The notes under the pieces: generated by a model
What the model was told of the DNA's origin: nothing
The model's input: the letters and a program-made list of their open reading frames with translations, nothing else
The model's database searches: none
Position numbers and translations under genes: made by a program
In this document: positions 28,421 to 36,857 of the stretch, piece after piece
How the letters are laid out: every line of letters begins with the position of its first letter
Position numbering within the stretch: the stretch's first letter is position 1
Source: Solimicrobium sp040544425
GTDB taxonomy: Bacteria > Pseudomonadota > Gammaproteobacteria > Burkholderiales > Burkholderiaceae_D
Length of the DNA: 64,000 nucleotides
Reading direction: 5' to 3'
NCBI GenBank assembly: GCA_040544425.1
Contig: JBEONO010000002.1
Location: forward strand, 62,001-126,000

Positions 28421-29497
28421 ATGAAATATTTATCATCGGTAGACGTGGTACGGCGCATCAAATTATGCCTGGCCGACGATGGCGTCGATGTCGATCAGTT
28501 ATTTGCTGAAGCCGGGCTTGATCGCTTCGAAGAGCACAATCCCAAGGACGAAGATCCGATCCGCCTGTCCGACAAATTCAGTTACCTGTGGAAGACCTTG
28601 TCTGCCCTCTCGGGCGATCCCATGCTTGGGTTCCGGGTTGCACCACCGCATCCGGTCAGCTGGCTTGGTGCTTTCGGTCATCTTTTGATGTCCAGCAAAA
28701 ATCTGAGCATCGCCAGCGAAAACATTGTGCGTTATCTGCCCTTGATGACACCCACCGTGCGCGCCACGATAGAAAAAAAATCAGCGCATACCAGTGTGCG
28801 TCTGCATCTGGTTTCCGGAAAATTCGCAGTGCCCCAACAACGTTACGACTTCACCTGGAATATGTTGTTGTCGACCTTGCGTTTTGTCTCCGCACAACCG
28901 GAGTTGCGTCCAGTGTTGGTCGAGTACAGCTTTCCTGAGCCGTCCTCGGTTGAGGCCTATGTTGAGAAGTTCGGATGTCCGGTTCGCTTTAACGCTGCAC
29001 ACAATGCGATGGAATTTTCCAACGCAGATTTGATGACACCGATTCCAACCTCAAACGATCTGGCCGCAGAAGGTTTGTTCCGCATGCTCGATGAACGTCT
29101 GCAGCAGATTACCGACGTCGGTTTTACCACCAAGGTACGCAATCTGCTCATGACCATGATCGATAAAGGCGGCGCACTGCGTGAAGCCGTTGCCGCGCGT
29201 CTGTTGATCAGCGAGCGCACCTTGCAGCGCAGGCTCGAATCGGAAGGTACCGACTTCTCTACTCTGGTTGACGATGTACGGCGCGACATCGCATTGCAGT
29301 TTCTTGGCGATGATCAGTTGACCCTGAAAGAAATGAGTTACAAGCTTGGCTTCTCGGACCCAAGAGCCTTCCACCGCGCCTGCATGCGCTGGTTCGGCAA
29401 ACCGCCCGGCAAATTTCAAATCAAAAGCGCGGCTGCGCCGGTCAGTCGTGCACGGTCGTGGCAGGACGACGATCAGATCGATGCATCTGGGACCTGA
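28421..29497 (+). CDS. AraC-family transcriptional regulator (OruR/ArgR-type N-terminal domain)
   Basis: 358 aa. The N-terminal domain (about 15-200, starting around PIRLSDKFSYLW with GDPMLGFRV) is the arabinose-binding-like domain of the OruR/MmsR group. The C-terminal double helix-turn-helix (about 235-335) has ISERTLQRRLESEGTDF and LKEMSYKLGFSDPRAFHRA. The target is not known. It lies 511 bases upstream of the first gene of the accessory envelope locus, in the same direction, so it may control that locus (inference). Confidence 0.88.
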   Translation: MKYLSSVDVVRRIKLCLADDGVDVDQLFAEAGLDRFEEHNPKDEDPIRLSDKFSYLWKTLSALSGDPMLGFRVAPPHPVSWLGAFGHLLMSSKNLSIASENIVRYLPLMTPTVRATIEKKSAHTSVRLHLVSGKFAVPQQRYDFTWNMLLSTLRFVSAQPELRPVLVEYSFPEPSSVEAYVEKFGCPVRFNAAHNAMEFSNADLMTPIPTSNDLAAEGLFRMLDERLQQITDVGFTTKVRNLLMTMIDKGGALREAVAARLLISERTLQRRLESEGTDFSTLVDDVRRDIALQFLGDDQLTLKEMSYKLGFSDPRAFHRACMRWFGKPPGKFQIKSAAAPVSRARSWQDDDQIDASGT

Positions 29498-30008
29498 ACT
29501 GGTCCGCACTGACATCGCATTTTGATTTAAATAATTTATCTCAAGCCTGTTGAGGTCATTTTCAAAATCGCGAACAAAAATCATAAAACAAAATTTAAAA
29601 ACCTCGTCGAACGGTTTTTCGTTAACCGCACAGCAGCAAAAACGTGCCGTCAGAAAATATTTTTGCGGCGATTGAACCGAATAAAAATCACATCACAGGC
29701 AAGCGTAGAGTGCACTCACAAATTTATCGTCGCATGTGCAGTCGCAACAACTCCAATCACAATTTTTTACTGCTGAAAAACACACTCTCCGCGTTCTCAA
29801 ATACAATGTTTTCATAGGGAAATGCATGGCTCTCAAGGTCAATAATTTGGCTCCCATTGTCAGCAACAAAAACGCAACGCGATCAAATAACAGCTTACGA
29901 TTCACTCACTTAAATTCCTCACTGAATTGAGGAGATAAGTAGCTCGATGCAGTTGTTCCAAGCAATATAAAAAAATTTTTCACTAAACCAATCCCTCAGG
30001 AGACTCAA
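29498..30008. other. Long upstream region of the accessory envelope locus
   Basis: 511 bases without a convincing gene. Near its end is a small hairpin TCCTCA-N6-TGAGGA (29916-29933). A strong AGGAGA ribosome site precedes the start at 30009. No canonical sigma70 pair was found, so the promoter may be activator-dependent or use another sigma factor. Confidence 0.45.
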
Positions 30009-30554
30009 ATGAAATCATTAAAAAGAATCGCAATCGCTGCTGCTCTGTCATCAATCGCTTTCACTGCTTCAGCAATGACTCCAATCGCTGATACAGAACT
30101 GGGCCTCGTTACTGGTCAAGACGGTGTATCTATCGCTGCTAACCTGAACGTCAATATCGGTTCATTCGTTTATGGCACACCAAACGGTACAGAAGGCGGC
30201 GGTAACGTTGCATTCAACAACATCGCTATCACTGGCACTATCGCAGCAACTTTGGACATCCTGGCAGCTAGCAAGTTTGTTGGCCCAACTGGTGGCGAAG
30301 CATTCTCAGTTTTAGGCCTCGTAGCGCCAACAACTGCAGCAGGTTCAACAGCACTGCTAGCATTCTACCCAGGTACTGACGTTGTACGTATCGCTGTTCC
30401 TGACTTGTCAACAACTAAGCTGTTGAACATCACTGTTGGCAGCATCACTATGGGCACAGCCGGTGTTCAGAATACGACAAACCCATCTTTCGGTTCATTC
30501 GCTATGAACAATATCAACCTGGCTGGTACAACAGCATACATCTGGGCTCACTAG
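30009..30554 (+). CDS. Exported protein with GG-leader-like motif, probable major subunit (DUF6160-like)
   Basis: 181 aa. A signal peptide ends near SA-M (residue 22), followed directly by IADTELGLVTGQ (26-37) and DGVSI. The rest is Gly/Ala/Thr/Asn-rich, of beta type, with few charges. Codon use differs clearly from the neighbours: GCT, GGT, ACT, ATC and CTG dominate, as in very abundant proteins. AGGAGA lies 5 bases before the ATG. N-termini of this kind are, as I recall, seen in proteins labelled DUF6160 or 'putative pilus system' (FilA-like). I infer a highly made surface or fibre subunit. Confidence 0.65.
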   Translation: MKSLKRIAIAAALSSIAFTASAMTPIADTELGLVTGQDGVSIAANLNVNIGSFVYGTPNGTEGGGNVAFNNIAITGTIAATLDILAASKFVGPTGGEAFSVLGLVAPTTAAGSTALLAFYPGTDVVRIAVPDLSTTKLLNITVGSITMGTAGVQNTTNPSFGSFAMNNINLAGTTAYIWAH

Positions 30555-30583
30555 GCTCTGGATTGACGTTTGATTGTTGGAGG

Positions 30584-30616
30584 ACGGCTCTCGATTTATT
30601 TCGAGGGCCGTTTCTG
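30584..30616 (+). terminator. Hairpin after the first subunit gene (possible partial terminator)
   Basis: 11-base stem ACGGCTCTCGA (30584-30594) / TCGAGGGCCGT (30601-30611) with one T-G pair and a 6-base loop. The T tract is short. It could end most transcripts after the abundant first gene while letting some continue downstream. Confidence 0.65.
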
Positions 30617-30672
30617 ATTTATAGTATTGCAGCGGATTTTTCGACTCTCTCTCTTATAGAAGCGTGACAACC

Positions 30673-31440
30673 ATGATTCTGCTCCGAGTCGGTTTATTTT
30701 TATTGTTCATGTTTGGAACTGCCAATTTGCAGTCCGCATGGTGTGCGCCCACTGCGTTGTCAGATCAGGAACTCACGGAAGTGAGCGGTCAGGGGTTTGT
30801 CACTCTGAGTAATGCCAGCCTAAACGGGTTAGATTTTTCTACGATCACGCTGAATGCCAACGTGATGCTTAACGCAAATTTACACAATATTTTGCTGGGT
30901 CAATACGGCAGTGCGGCCAATGGTGGCGCGGATATCAATATTCCCCAGTTCCAGTTTGGCACCAGCGCAGGCACTACTGCGCAACAAACAGTGCAGATCA
31001 TCAATCCTTACATCGAATTCGTTTATAACAATACCTCCGGTGCCGGTCAAAGCCAGGTAGTGGGGATGCGCATTGGGTTTGAAGGCATTGCCGGCAATGT
31101 CGGTTTGTTGATGAATACCGTCAGTGGTTCTCTGCAAATTGATAATGGTGCGGGTGGACTGTTGACCAGCAACGGTTACCGCTCCACAACAGCGTGTGCC
31201 GGGACAAGCTGCATGCCTCTGGCGCAAATTGGTGGTGTGGTAGCGGGGAATCCCAACGGACCAAGCCGCGACTTATGGATTTCCATGCTGTCGCAGGCCG
31301 TACAATTTCCGGCGCAGTCCGGCTTGACCCAACCAACTATGGCCCAACCCGGCATGTGGCTGAACTGGACAGATCGTGTCGCTGCTGCGAATACCACCGG
31401 CATGGTCCTCGCGAACCTGCTGGCCCAGGTTCACCGCTGA
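30673..31440 (+). CDS. Exported protein with GG-leader-like motif (second locus protein)
   Basis: 255 aa from ATG 30673 (a GTG at 30664 is possible). The signal peptide is about 1-25. Right after it is LSDQELTEVSGQ (29-40) followed by G, a near match to the LSxxELxxIxGG leader recognised by C39 peptidases, with Gln for the last Gly. The mature part is Asn/Gly/Thr-rich and of beta character, with one Cys pair region CAGTSC around 175-180. No known enzyme motif. It is followed 4 bases later by the third protein of the set. Confidence 0.65.
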   Translation: MILLRVGLFLLFMFGTANLQSAWCAPTALSDQELTEVSGQGFVTLSNASLNGLDFSTITLNANVMLNANLHNILLGQYGSAANGGADINIPQFQFGTSAGTTAQQTVQIINPYIEFVYNNTSGAGQSQVVGMRIGFEGIAGNVGLLMNTVSGSLQIDNGAGGLLTSNGYRSTTACAGTSCMPLAQIGGVVAGNPNGPSRDLWISMLSQAVQFPAQSGLTQPTMAQPGMWLNWTDRVAAANTTGMVLANLLAQVHR

Positions 31441-31444
31441 TTCG

Positions 31445-32281
31445 ATGCCCATGAAATATTCCCGGACCAAGGCTCAACTTACGGTATCGCTGCTGCTGAA
31501 CATAGTCAGCACACTTGCCAATGCCGGAAATCTGCAGCCGCTCGACGACACCGCCTTATCGGATGTGCGCGGTCGTGATGGTGTGTCGTTTGCAATCAAG
31601 TTAAACGCCAATATTGGTTCGCTGACGGTTGGTGTGACCGATACCGCTTCCAACCCCGCCACCTTAAATCTCAACAATGTTGTTGTTACCGGAACCGTCG
31701 CCAGCACATTGGATGTCACGGCCGGTACAACGACGACACCAAGTTATGTGAATATTGGGTTTCCAATTATTGGCGGTGCCAACAACCTGCAATTCGGTTA
31801 CGACTTGCTTGTCAATGCCAATGGAACCATTCTGGGCACCGGCGTGCAATTGACGGACGTGGCATTCGGTGGCACCAGTTTACAAATGACCCCATACTCG
31901 ACTGGCGGCCTGGCTTTTGGTCTCGGACTGAATCTGCAGATTGGCGACCTGGTACTGCAACCCAACGGGCGTGGTGTGAATGTCGGCCAAATGGATATCA
32001 ATAAAATTGTGATCGGTGCAGCAGGCAGCAACGGCAGATCTCCATGGGTGCTGGCCGACATCAACTCCCAACCCGGTATTCTCAACGTGGTCACCGATGC
32101 CAGCGGCACACAGAATCTGCAATGGGGCATCGGATGGTCAACCACACCAGGTACTGCTCCGTCCGGCAGTCTTGATATCAGCAATATCACCTTTACCACA
32201 CCAACCGGCAACGTCAATCTGGGCAGCAGCAGTATTGGTTCGATACAAATTCAATATCTGAACGTCAAGCTGAAAACCTGA
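31445..32281 (+). CDS. Exported protein with GG-leader-like motif (third locus protein)
   Basis: 278 aa from ATG 31445 (ATG 31451 also possible). The signal peptide ends near ANA (residue 27). LDDTALSDVRGR (33-44) and DGVSF follow, the same arrangement as in the first two genes. The mature part is rich in Asn, Gly, Thr and Ile and contains repeated short strands such as LNLNNVVVTGTVASTLDV, which resembles NNIAITGTIAATLDI of the first protein, so the two are paralogues. Function unknown; probably an envelope or fibre component. Confidence 0.65.
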   Translation: MPMKYSRTKAQLTVSLLLNIVSTLANAGNLQPLDDTALSDVRGRDGVSFAIKLNANIGSLTVGVTDTASNPATLNLNNVVVTGTVASTLDVTAGTTTTPSYVNIGFPIIGGANNLQFGYDLLVNANGTILGTGVQLTDVAFGGTSLQMTPYSTGGLAFGLGLNLQIGDLVLQPNGRGVNVGQMDINKIVIGAAGSNGRSPWVLADINSQPGILNVVTDASGTQNLQWGIGWSTTPGTAPSGSLDISNITFTTPTGNVNLGSSSIGSIQIQYLNVKLKT

Positions 32282-32492
32282 AGCAAAAATCCGATGCTGA
32301 CGTATTAATAAGCTGGCTTTAAAAGTCCGGGATATGGCTTCTTCGGTCAACAAAAAATCGCTACAGCTCCGGACAATTCCCTTAGCATCAACCTGCAGTT
32401 TTTGGGGACATCGGGTCCGATGCAATAAGCCATTGCGTTTTTCTTTTCGTGACCTATGCTACCCATATTACTGTTCGAAAAATGAGCGCGCC

Positions 32493-33230
32493 ATGGATTG
32501 GTTAAAACAGAGTCAGACGAAATCACAGCTCGGTCAGCTGCTGCTTAAGAAAAAGTTAATTTCGGATGATCAGCTCAGGCGAGCGATTGATCTGCAAAAA
32601 AGCACCGGGCAACGGCTGGGCGATATTTTCACCCAGCTGGGCATTGTTTCACAGCGTCAGATTGAAGGCATGCTGCGCAAGCAGCGCACTATTCGCAGGA
32701 CGGCAACCATCGTCACCGCCCTGCTGGCGCCCATGCAGGTGTTTGCCGCCAGCACGGCACCGATACCGGTGCACCAGACATCCGGGCAACAACATTTACG
32801 GATCTTGAACGAAGATGAATTGTCCGACGTTGCGGCACAGGGTATTTTGGATGAAGCGTTGAGCGACTGGCTGAATTTGAACGGAACCGCGCGCACGAAT
32901 TTTTCATCGCAGAATTTGGGGAACGTCGCGATGAATTCGATTGCGCGAAAAAATATTGGATTGGAAGTGGTCGGACTGGTAACGTTGATCGATCCGCTCT
33001 TGTCTCTGCTGAGCGCCCACGTTACAGTCAAAGATGTCGTGTATGACCCGACGCATGCGGCATCGGCACTCAATCCAGACGGCTCGGTGACACTCAGTCT
33101 GCCCAGCTCGATTGGCGAACTGAGTTTCCAGAATATCCGCGTACTGGGTTCCACCGGACCAAGTCTGGGCAGTATCGATATCAAGGGCATTAACCTGGTT
33201 GGCACGACGGTAACCCTGAAATCGCACTAA
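32493..33230 (+). CDS. MshEN-like domain fused to an anchored GG-leader-motif protein
   Basis: 245 aa. Residues about 11-66 hold two units of the MshEN/GspE-N type: LGQLLLKKKLISDDQLRRAI and then RLGDIFTQLG with QIEGMLRKQ. A hydrophobic segment about 68-86 (ATIVTALLAPMQVFAAS) acts as anchor or signal. LNEDELSDVAAQ (105-116) and G follow, aligning with the motif of the three preceding genes, then about 125 residues of beta-rich sequence. MshEN domains can bind c-di-GMP, so cytoplasmic sensing joined to an exported motif is possible. The start ATG at 32493 is the first in frame that keeps the MshEN unit without an odd extension. Confidence 0.62.
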   Translation: MDWLKQSQTKSQLGQLLLKKKLISDDQLRRAIDLQKSTGQRLGDIFTQLGIVSQRQIEGMLRKQRTIRRTATIVTALLAPMQVFAASTAPIPVHQTSGQQHLRILNEDELSDVAAQGILDEALSDWLNLNGTARTNFSSQNLGNVAMNSIARKNIGLEVVGLVTLIDPLLSLLSAHVTVKDVVYDPTHAASALNPDGSVTLSLPSSIGELSFQNIRVLGSTGPSLGSIDIKGINLVGTTVTLKSH

Positions 33231-33330
33231 TTTCGCACAGTTTCGTAACGAGCCGGCACGTCGATTTATCCAGTTTCGGGTAACTCGATGCGCCGGTATT
33301 TTCATTTTTACTCAGAGATAATTAATCACT

Positions 33331-33939
33331 ATGAAGACTCTCAAGACAGCAACCTGCTTTGTATTTCTGTTAGTCGCATTATCCGGTTGCGGCAGCGGCA
33401 GCATCGGGTCGACCATGATTACCGGTTCAGTGACCGGACTAAACCCGGAAACCAGCGTGGTGTTAGCCAATAACAAGAGCGAGTTAATCACTGTCAATGC
33501 AAATGGCAGTTTCTCATTCAACAGAGAGGTTAACCCCGGCACTGCATATTCAGTGACTATTTCCACCGATCCGGTTGGAGAAAAATGCGCAATAATAAAC
33601 GGGTCCGGCACAGTCGGAAAATATAGCGCTGACGTATCAAATATTCTGGTATCTTGCACGCCAAACCAGGGCGCGGTGTATGGAACCGTGTCGGGTTTAA
33701 AAGCTGGATCAACATTAGGTTTGCTCAATCAGAAAATTAATTTTCTGACGGGCACATCGGACCCGTTGACTATCAGTGCCAACGGTGCATTCGTATTCCC
33801 GAATGTGATCGGAGTGGGATTTACCTACGACGTAATTGTGTCCAAGCAGCCAACCGGTCAAACCTGCACAATCACAAATGGAACGGGAACGATTCCCGCA
33901 AAAGGCTCCATTACTGCCTTAGTGGTCACCTGCCAATGA
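33331..33939 (+). CDS. Lipoprotein with two tandem beta-sandwich-like repeats
   Basis: 202 aa. The signal peptide ends in LSGC (Cys20). Two repeats of about 80-85 residues follow (about 28-113 and 118-202). Each begins G-x-V-x-G-L and has a G-x-K/T-C-x-I-x-N-G-x-G-T segment, ending in a V-x-C; the paired cysteines suggest one disulfide per repeat. The pattern resembles repeats found in many surface lipoproteins. No enzyme motif. The stop overlaps the next start (ATGA). Confidence 0.75.
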   Translation: MKTLKTATCFVFLLVALSGCGSGSIGSTMITGSVTGLNPETSVVLANNKSELITVNANGSFSFNREVNPGTAYSVTISTDPVGEKCAIINGSGTVGKYSADVSNILVSCTPNQGAVYGTVSGLKAGSTLGLLNQKINFLTGTSDPLTISANGAFVFPNVIGVGFTYDVIVSKQPTGQTCTITNGTGTIPAKGSITALVVTCQ

Positions 33940-34601
33940 TACATATCGTTGGATTGACTGGTGCAGGCTGGCGAAGAAAATTCAGGCTTGCGCTACTGGT
34001 TCTTGCGTGCCAGTTTTCGACGGTACACGCAACGGAAATATCAATCGGCCAGACCGCTGAACTGATTGATTACGACAACGTATCAGAGCGCTCTGTCGCG
34101 ATCGCCGATGTGAGCAATCCGACCGTACCAGGCAAAACCTTCATAGCGGCGACGGTCATCGGCAGCTCAATTGAAAAACTGTGCTCGACAATCACGAATT
34201 ATCCCGAGTACCCGAAATTCATGCCGAACATGGAAAAAACCAGCATCGTTTCCAGCAGCGATGAATCGACCGTCATTGAAATGATACTCAAATTACCTCT
34301 TGGGAAAATCAAACGATACCGTCTGAAAATGGAGTCGGTCATTGCTCCGCTGTCGTGCTACGTTTCATGGAAATTGCTGCCATGGGAAGACTTGCAGCAA
34401 AGCGAAACAATCACCGACACTTCGGGCTATTGGCAGTTCACGCCTGATCCGAAAGACAGCAGCAAAACTTTGGTTAAATATTATGTGTTCGCCGACCCGG
34501 GACCGATTCCGTATGGACTCGGCTGGATCGTCGGCATCCTGACCAAGGTCAGCCTGCCGCGCACTTTGGAAGCATTGCGCGAGCGGGTCGCAGTCAAATA
34601 A
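33936..34601 (+). CDS. Exported START/SRPBCC-like lipid-binding domain protein
   Basis: 221 aa. A long n-region and hydrophobic stretch (about 15-32) act as signal peptide. The remainder fits the START/polyketide-cyclase fold: VIGSSIEKLCSTITNYPEYPKFMP is the typical entry helix, and the C-terminal helix PRTLEALRERV closes the fold. Such exported proteins may carry a hydrophobic ligand, perhaps linked to the FadL-type barrel encoded convergently. It is the last gene of the plus-strand operon, 8 bases from the end of the DUF2059 gene. Confidence 0.75.
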   Translation: MIHIVGLTGAGWRRKFRLALLVLACQFSTVHATEISIGQTAELIDYDNVSERSVAIADVSNPTVPGKTFIAATVIGSSIEKLCSTITNYPEYPKFMPNMEKTSIVSSSDESTVIEMILKLPLGKIKRYRLKMESVIAPLSCYVSWKLLPWEDLQQSETITDTSGYWQFTPDPKDSSKTLVKYYVFADPGPIPYGLGWIVGILTKVSLPRTLEALRERVAVK

Positions 34602-34609
34602 TTTCTTTC

Positions 34610-35185
34610 TTACTGAGGATTGACCGCAGCCCGCATCCGCAGGCCAATTTCCTCGGTCATCTTTTGTAATTTCGGATTAATCACCGGACCGGTTTCAGTG
34701 GCGATTTTTTCACCCAGGGCTTTCTCAATTTCCGGTGCTGCAGCTTCAAATTTGCTCTTCACCGGAGACTCAAGAATGGCGACGATCTGACGCAATTCTT
34801 CTTCACTGAATTTTTCAGCCAGCAGCGGAACGACAGTTGCAGGAATGATTTTTAGTGCGCTGGCCTGAACTACTGGCGTGGCATCATCCATGAATTTCTT
34901 GGCGTCCTGCGTGATATCTTTCATCGCCGCTTCCTGGGTTTCTGTCGAAACCCGGCCCTGCAGCAGCGAACGCGATTGACGGATGGATTCTGCAACCGGT
35001 TGCTGCAACATGACCACGCCGATATTTTCAACATGCCACAACTGCAAAATTCGCTGAATTAATTTTTCCTTCTGCGGCGAGATGACTGTTGACGGAGCTG
35101 CACCGCCTGCAGCCGGAGTTTGTGCGCAGGCCGCGCCGGCCATAGTCATGGCAGCGACGGTCATGGCGATAGCGAATTTCTTCAT
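34610..35185 (-). CDS. Periplasmic DUF2059 protein
   Basis: 191 aa. The signal peptide ends near ACAQ (about residue 21). The rest is helical and contains the DUF2059 core around EKFSEEELRQIVAILESPVKSKF. The family has no defined activity. Start ATG at 35185 is preceded by GGAGA. It is the last gene of the minus-strand operon C39 peptidase - barrel - FadL-like - DUF2059, so it may help in the same envelope task. Confidence 0.85.
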   Translation of the reverse strand: MKKFAIAMTVAAMTMAGAACAQTPAAGGAAPSTVISPQKEKLIQRILQLWHVENIGVVMLQQPVAESIRQSRSLLQGRVSTETQEAAMKDITQDAKKFMDDATPVVQASALKIIPATVVPLLAEKFSEEELRQIVAILESPVKSKFEAAAPEIEKALGEKIATETGPVINPKLQKMTEEIGLRMRAAVNPQ

Positions 35186-35228
35186 TGGGGTCTCCTTGGA
35201 TTGATTTGAATTGGGTAGATGAGCTGAA

Positions 35229-36848
35229 TCAGAAGGTATGACTGTATTTCACGCCGAAGTAACGGACAATAAAATCGCCTCTGACATTCGTGGCTGCGTA
35301 GGGGTTGTAAATCAGATTGAAGAATCCGTCACAGTTGAGATTGCAGTCGGTGCGCGCCTTGACGTTATAGGTGCCCTTCATAAAGCTGGCGCCGACCGTG
35401 AGCGCATCGCCCGTGTCTGTTTTAAATTCAAAACCGGCGCCGTACAGCTTGGTATCCGGCAGCGGGGTCAGTAAAGAAATTGCATTGGCCGGCACTGAAC
35501 TTTTACGCGGTTCATAACCAAAGCGCAGCGCCAGATTGCTGGTGGCTTGAATTTGCAGGCCTCCGCCATAGCTAACGACACTGCGCCAGCCCAGCGGCAG
35601 AGTCAACTTGGAAGCGTCTGCGTATCCGTACAGATGGGCGACCTCCAGCACATTGATGTTCTGGTCAAATTGCAATGTGATGTGATTCCACTTTGCCCAA
35701 TCCGTATAACTGACATCCAGATTCAGCTGCACGAAATCGAGCGGTTTGACTTTGAGCCCGAATTGAAATCGATTGGGGTACGGAATAGTCGAGAAGACAT
35801 TCCCCTTTTGCACTGCCGGAATGGATTGCGGCAAGCCCAGAATGGCTGCACCAATCGGTCCTAACAAACTATTGTTCAAGCCGCCAACGAACTGACGCAA
35901 CATCGGATCGGTGTTGAACTGGTAGGTGCCGTGATAGGTCGTGCTGGTCCCGCTCTGGAATACCGCGCCCAAAGCAAACCAGTCTTTTGGTTCCCAAAGC
36001 ACTCCAAGGTTGATCGTCGGATCAAACGGCGCACTCATGCTCAAATTGAAGTTGGCCGCTTTTTTGAACGGATCCAACTGGCCTTCCGGACCACCGCCAC
36101 ACAGGCCAAAACCAAAGGTATCGAGGACATTGCCGCTGCCATTTGGACAGAACCCTTTTTGCAATTGACCAATTGTGCCGAGCAATACGTTGGGAAAGCG
36201 CATGTTGGTATTCAGGTTCATCGACGCATAGGTGATCGGGACCGATATACCGAAGCGTAGCGTCTCGGAATATTTATAACCAACCGAAGGCGAGACGTAT
36301 ACCAGGCGCTGAATGTCGACAGTTCTGCCATCAAACGCGCCCGGATCGTTGGGATTTTTTGTGCGATCAAGCGCGTAGTAAAACGGCATGTAAGACAGCG
36401 TGGCAAAAGTGAACGGCGAGCCTTCCTGATGATAAGCAAATCCCAATGAAGGCAGTGCTACCGCGGGCAAATGCCAATTCAGCAGTCCCACCACCGGCAG
36501 TGTCAGGCGCTGCCGGCCACCCGGTGAGCTGGTACCGTTTAATGGATCGTTTTTGAAGCCACCGATATCCAGATCAGGTGCCGATTCAAAATGATTGTTA
36601 TTGCGAATCGACGCGACCGTAAAAATATTATCCGTTTCGTTGGCCTCGATGCGCGCCAATCCGGCGGGGTTGAAATGAATTGAAGCCAGGCCTGGCGGAT
36701 CGGCGGTGACGGCGTTACCGAGAGCCATGGCCTTTGGATCAATCCCGATGTTGTCGGTAATCTCGGCGCGCACCGATGCTGCTGCGGCAAACCACAGCAA
36801 ACCGGCGGACCAGCATAGGCGCATCCTACGTTTCGAGGGCAGGCTCAT
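35229..36848 (-). CDS. FadL/OMPP1/TodX-family outer membrane transport protein
   Basis: Outer membrane beta-barrel, 539 aa, with signal peptide to about residue 28 (VRA). The family hallmark at the N-terminus is MALGNAVTADPPGLASIHFN followed by PAGLA, the plug region of FadL-type hydrophobic-compound channels. The C-terminus ends in Phe, as barrels do. It starts 9 bases after the upstream barrel gene ends. Substrates are probably lipids or other hydrophobic compounds by family; the nearby exported START-like protein fits that. Confidence 0.87.
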   Translation of the reverse strand: MSLPSKRRMRLCWSAGLLWFAAAASVRAEITDNIGIDPKAMALGNAVTADPPGLASIHFNPAGLARIEANETDNIFTVASIRNNNHFESAPDLDIGGFKNDPLNGTSSPGGRQRLTLPVVGLLNWHLPAVALPSLGFAYHQEGSPFTFATLSYMPFYYALDRTKNPNDPGAFDGRTVDIQRLVYVSPSVGYKYSETLRFGISVPITYASMNLNTNMRFPNVLLGTIGQLQKGFCPNGSGNVLDTFGFGLCGGGPEGQLDPFKKAANFNLSMSAPFDPTINLGVLWEPKDWFALGAVFQSGTSTTYHGTYQFNTDPMLRQFVGGLNNSLLGPIGAAILGLPQSIPAVQKGNVFSTIPYPNRFQFGLKVKPLDFVQLNLDVSYTDWAKWNHITLQFDQNINVLEVAHLYGYADASKLTLPLGWRSVVSYGGGLQIQATSNLALRFGYEPRKSSVPANAISLLTPLPDTKLYGAGFEFKTDTGDALTVGASFMKGTYNVKARTDCNLNCDGFFNLIYNPYAATNVRGDFIVRYFGVKYSHTF

Positions 36849-36857
36849 GTCAGGCGA

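Noticed and set aside
29736..29930. 64-codon frame before the accessory locus
   Set aside because: No start context, no hydrophobic or domain pattern; probably leader DNA.
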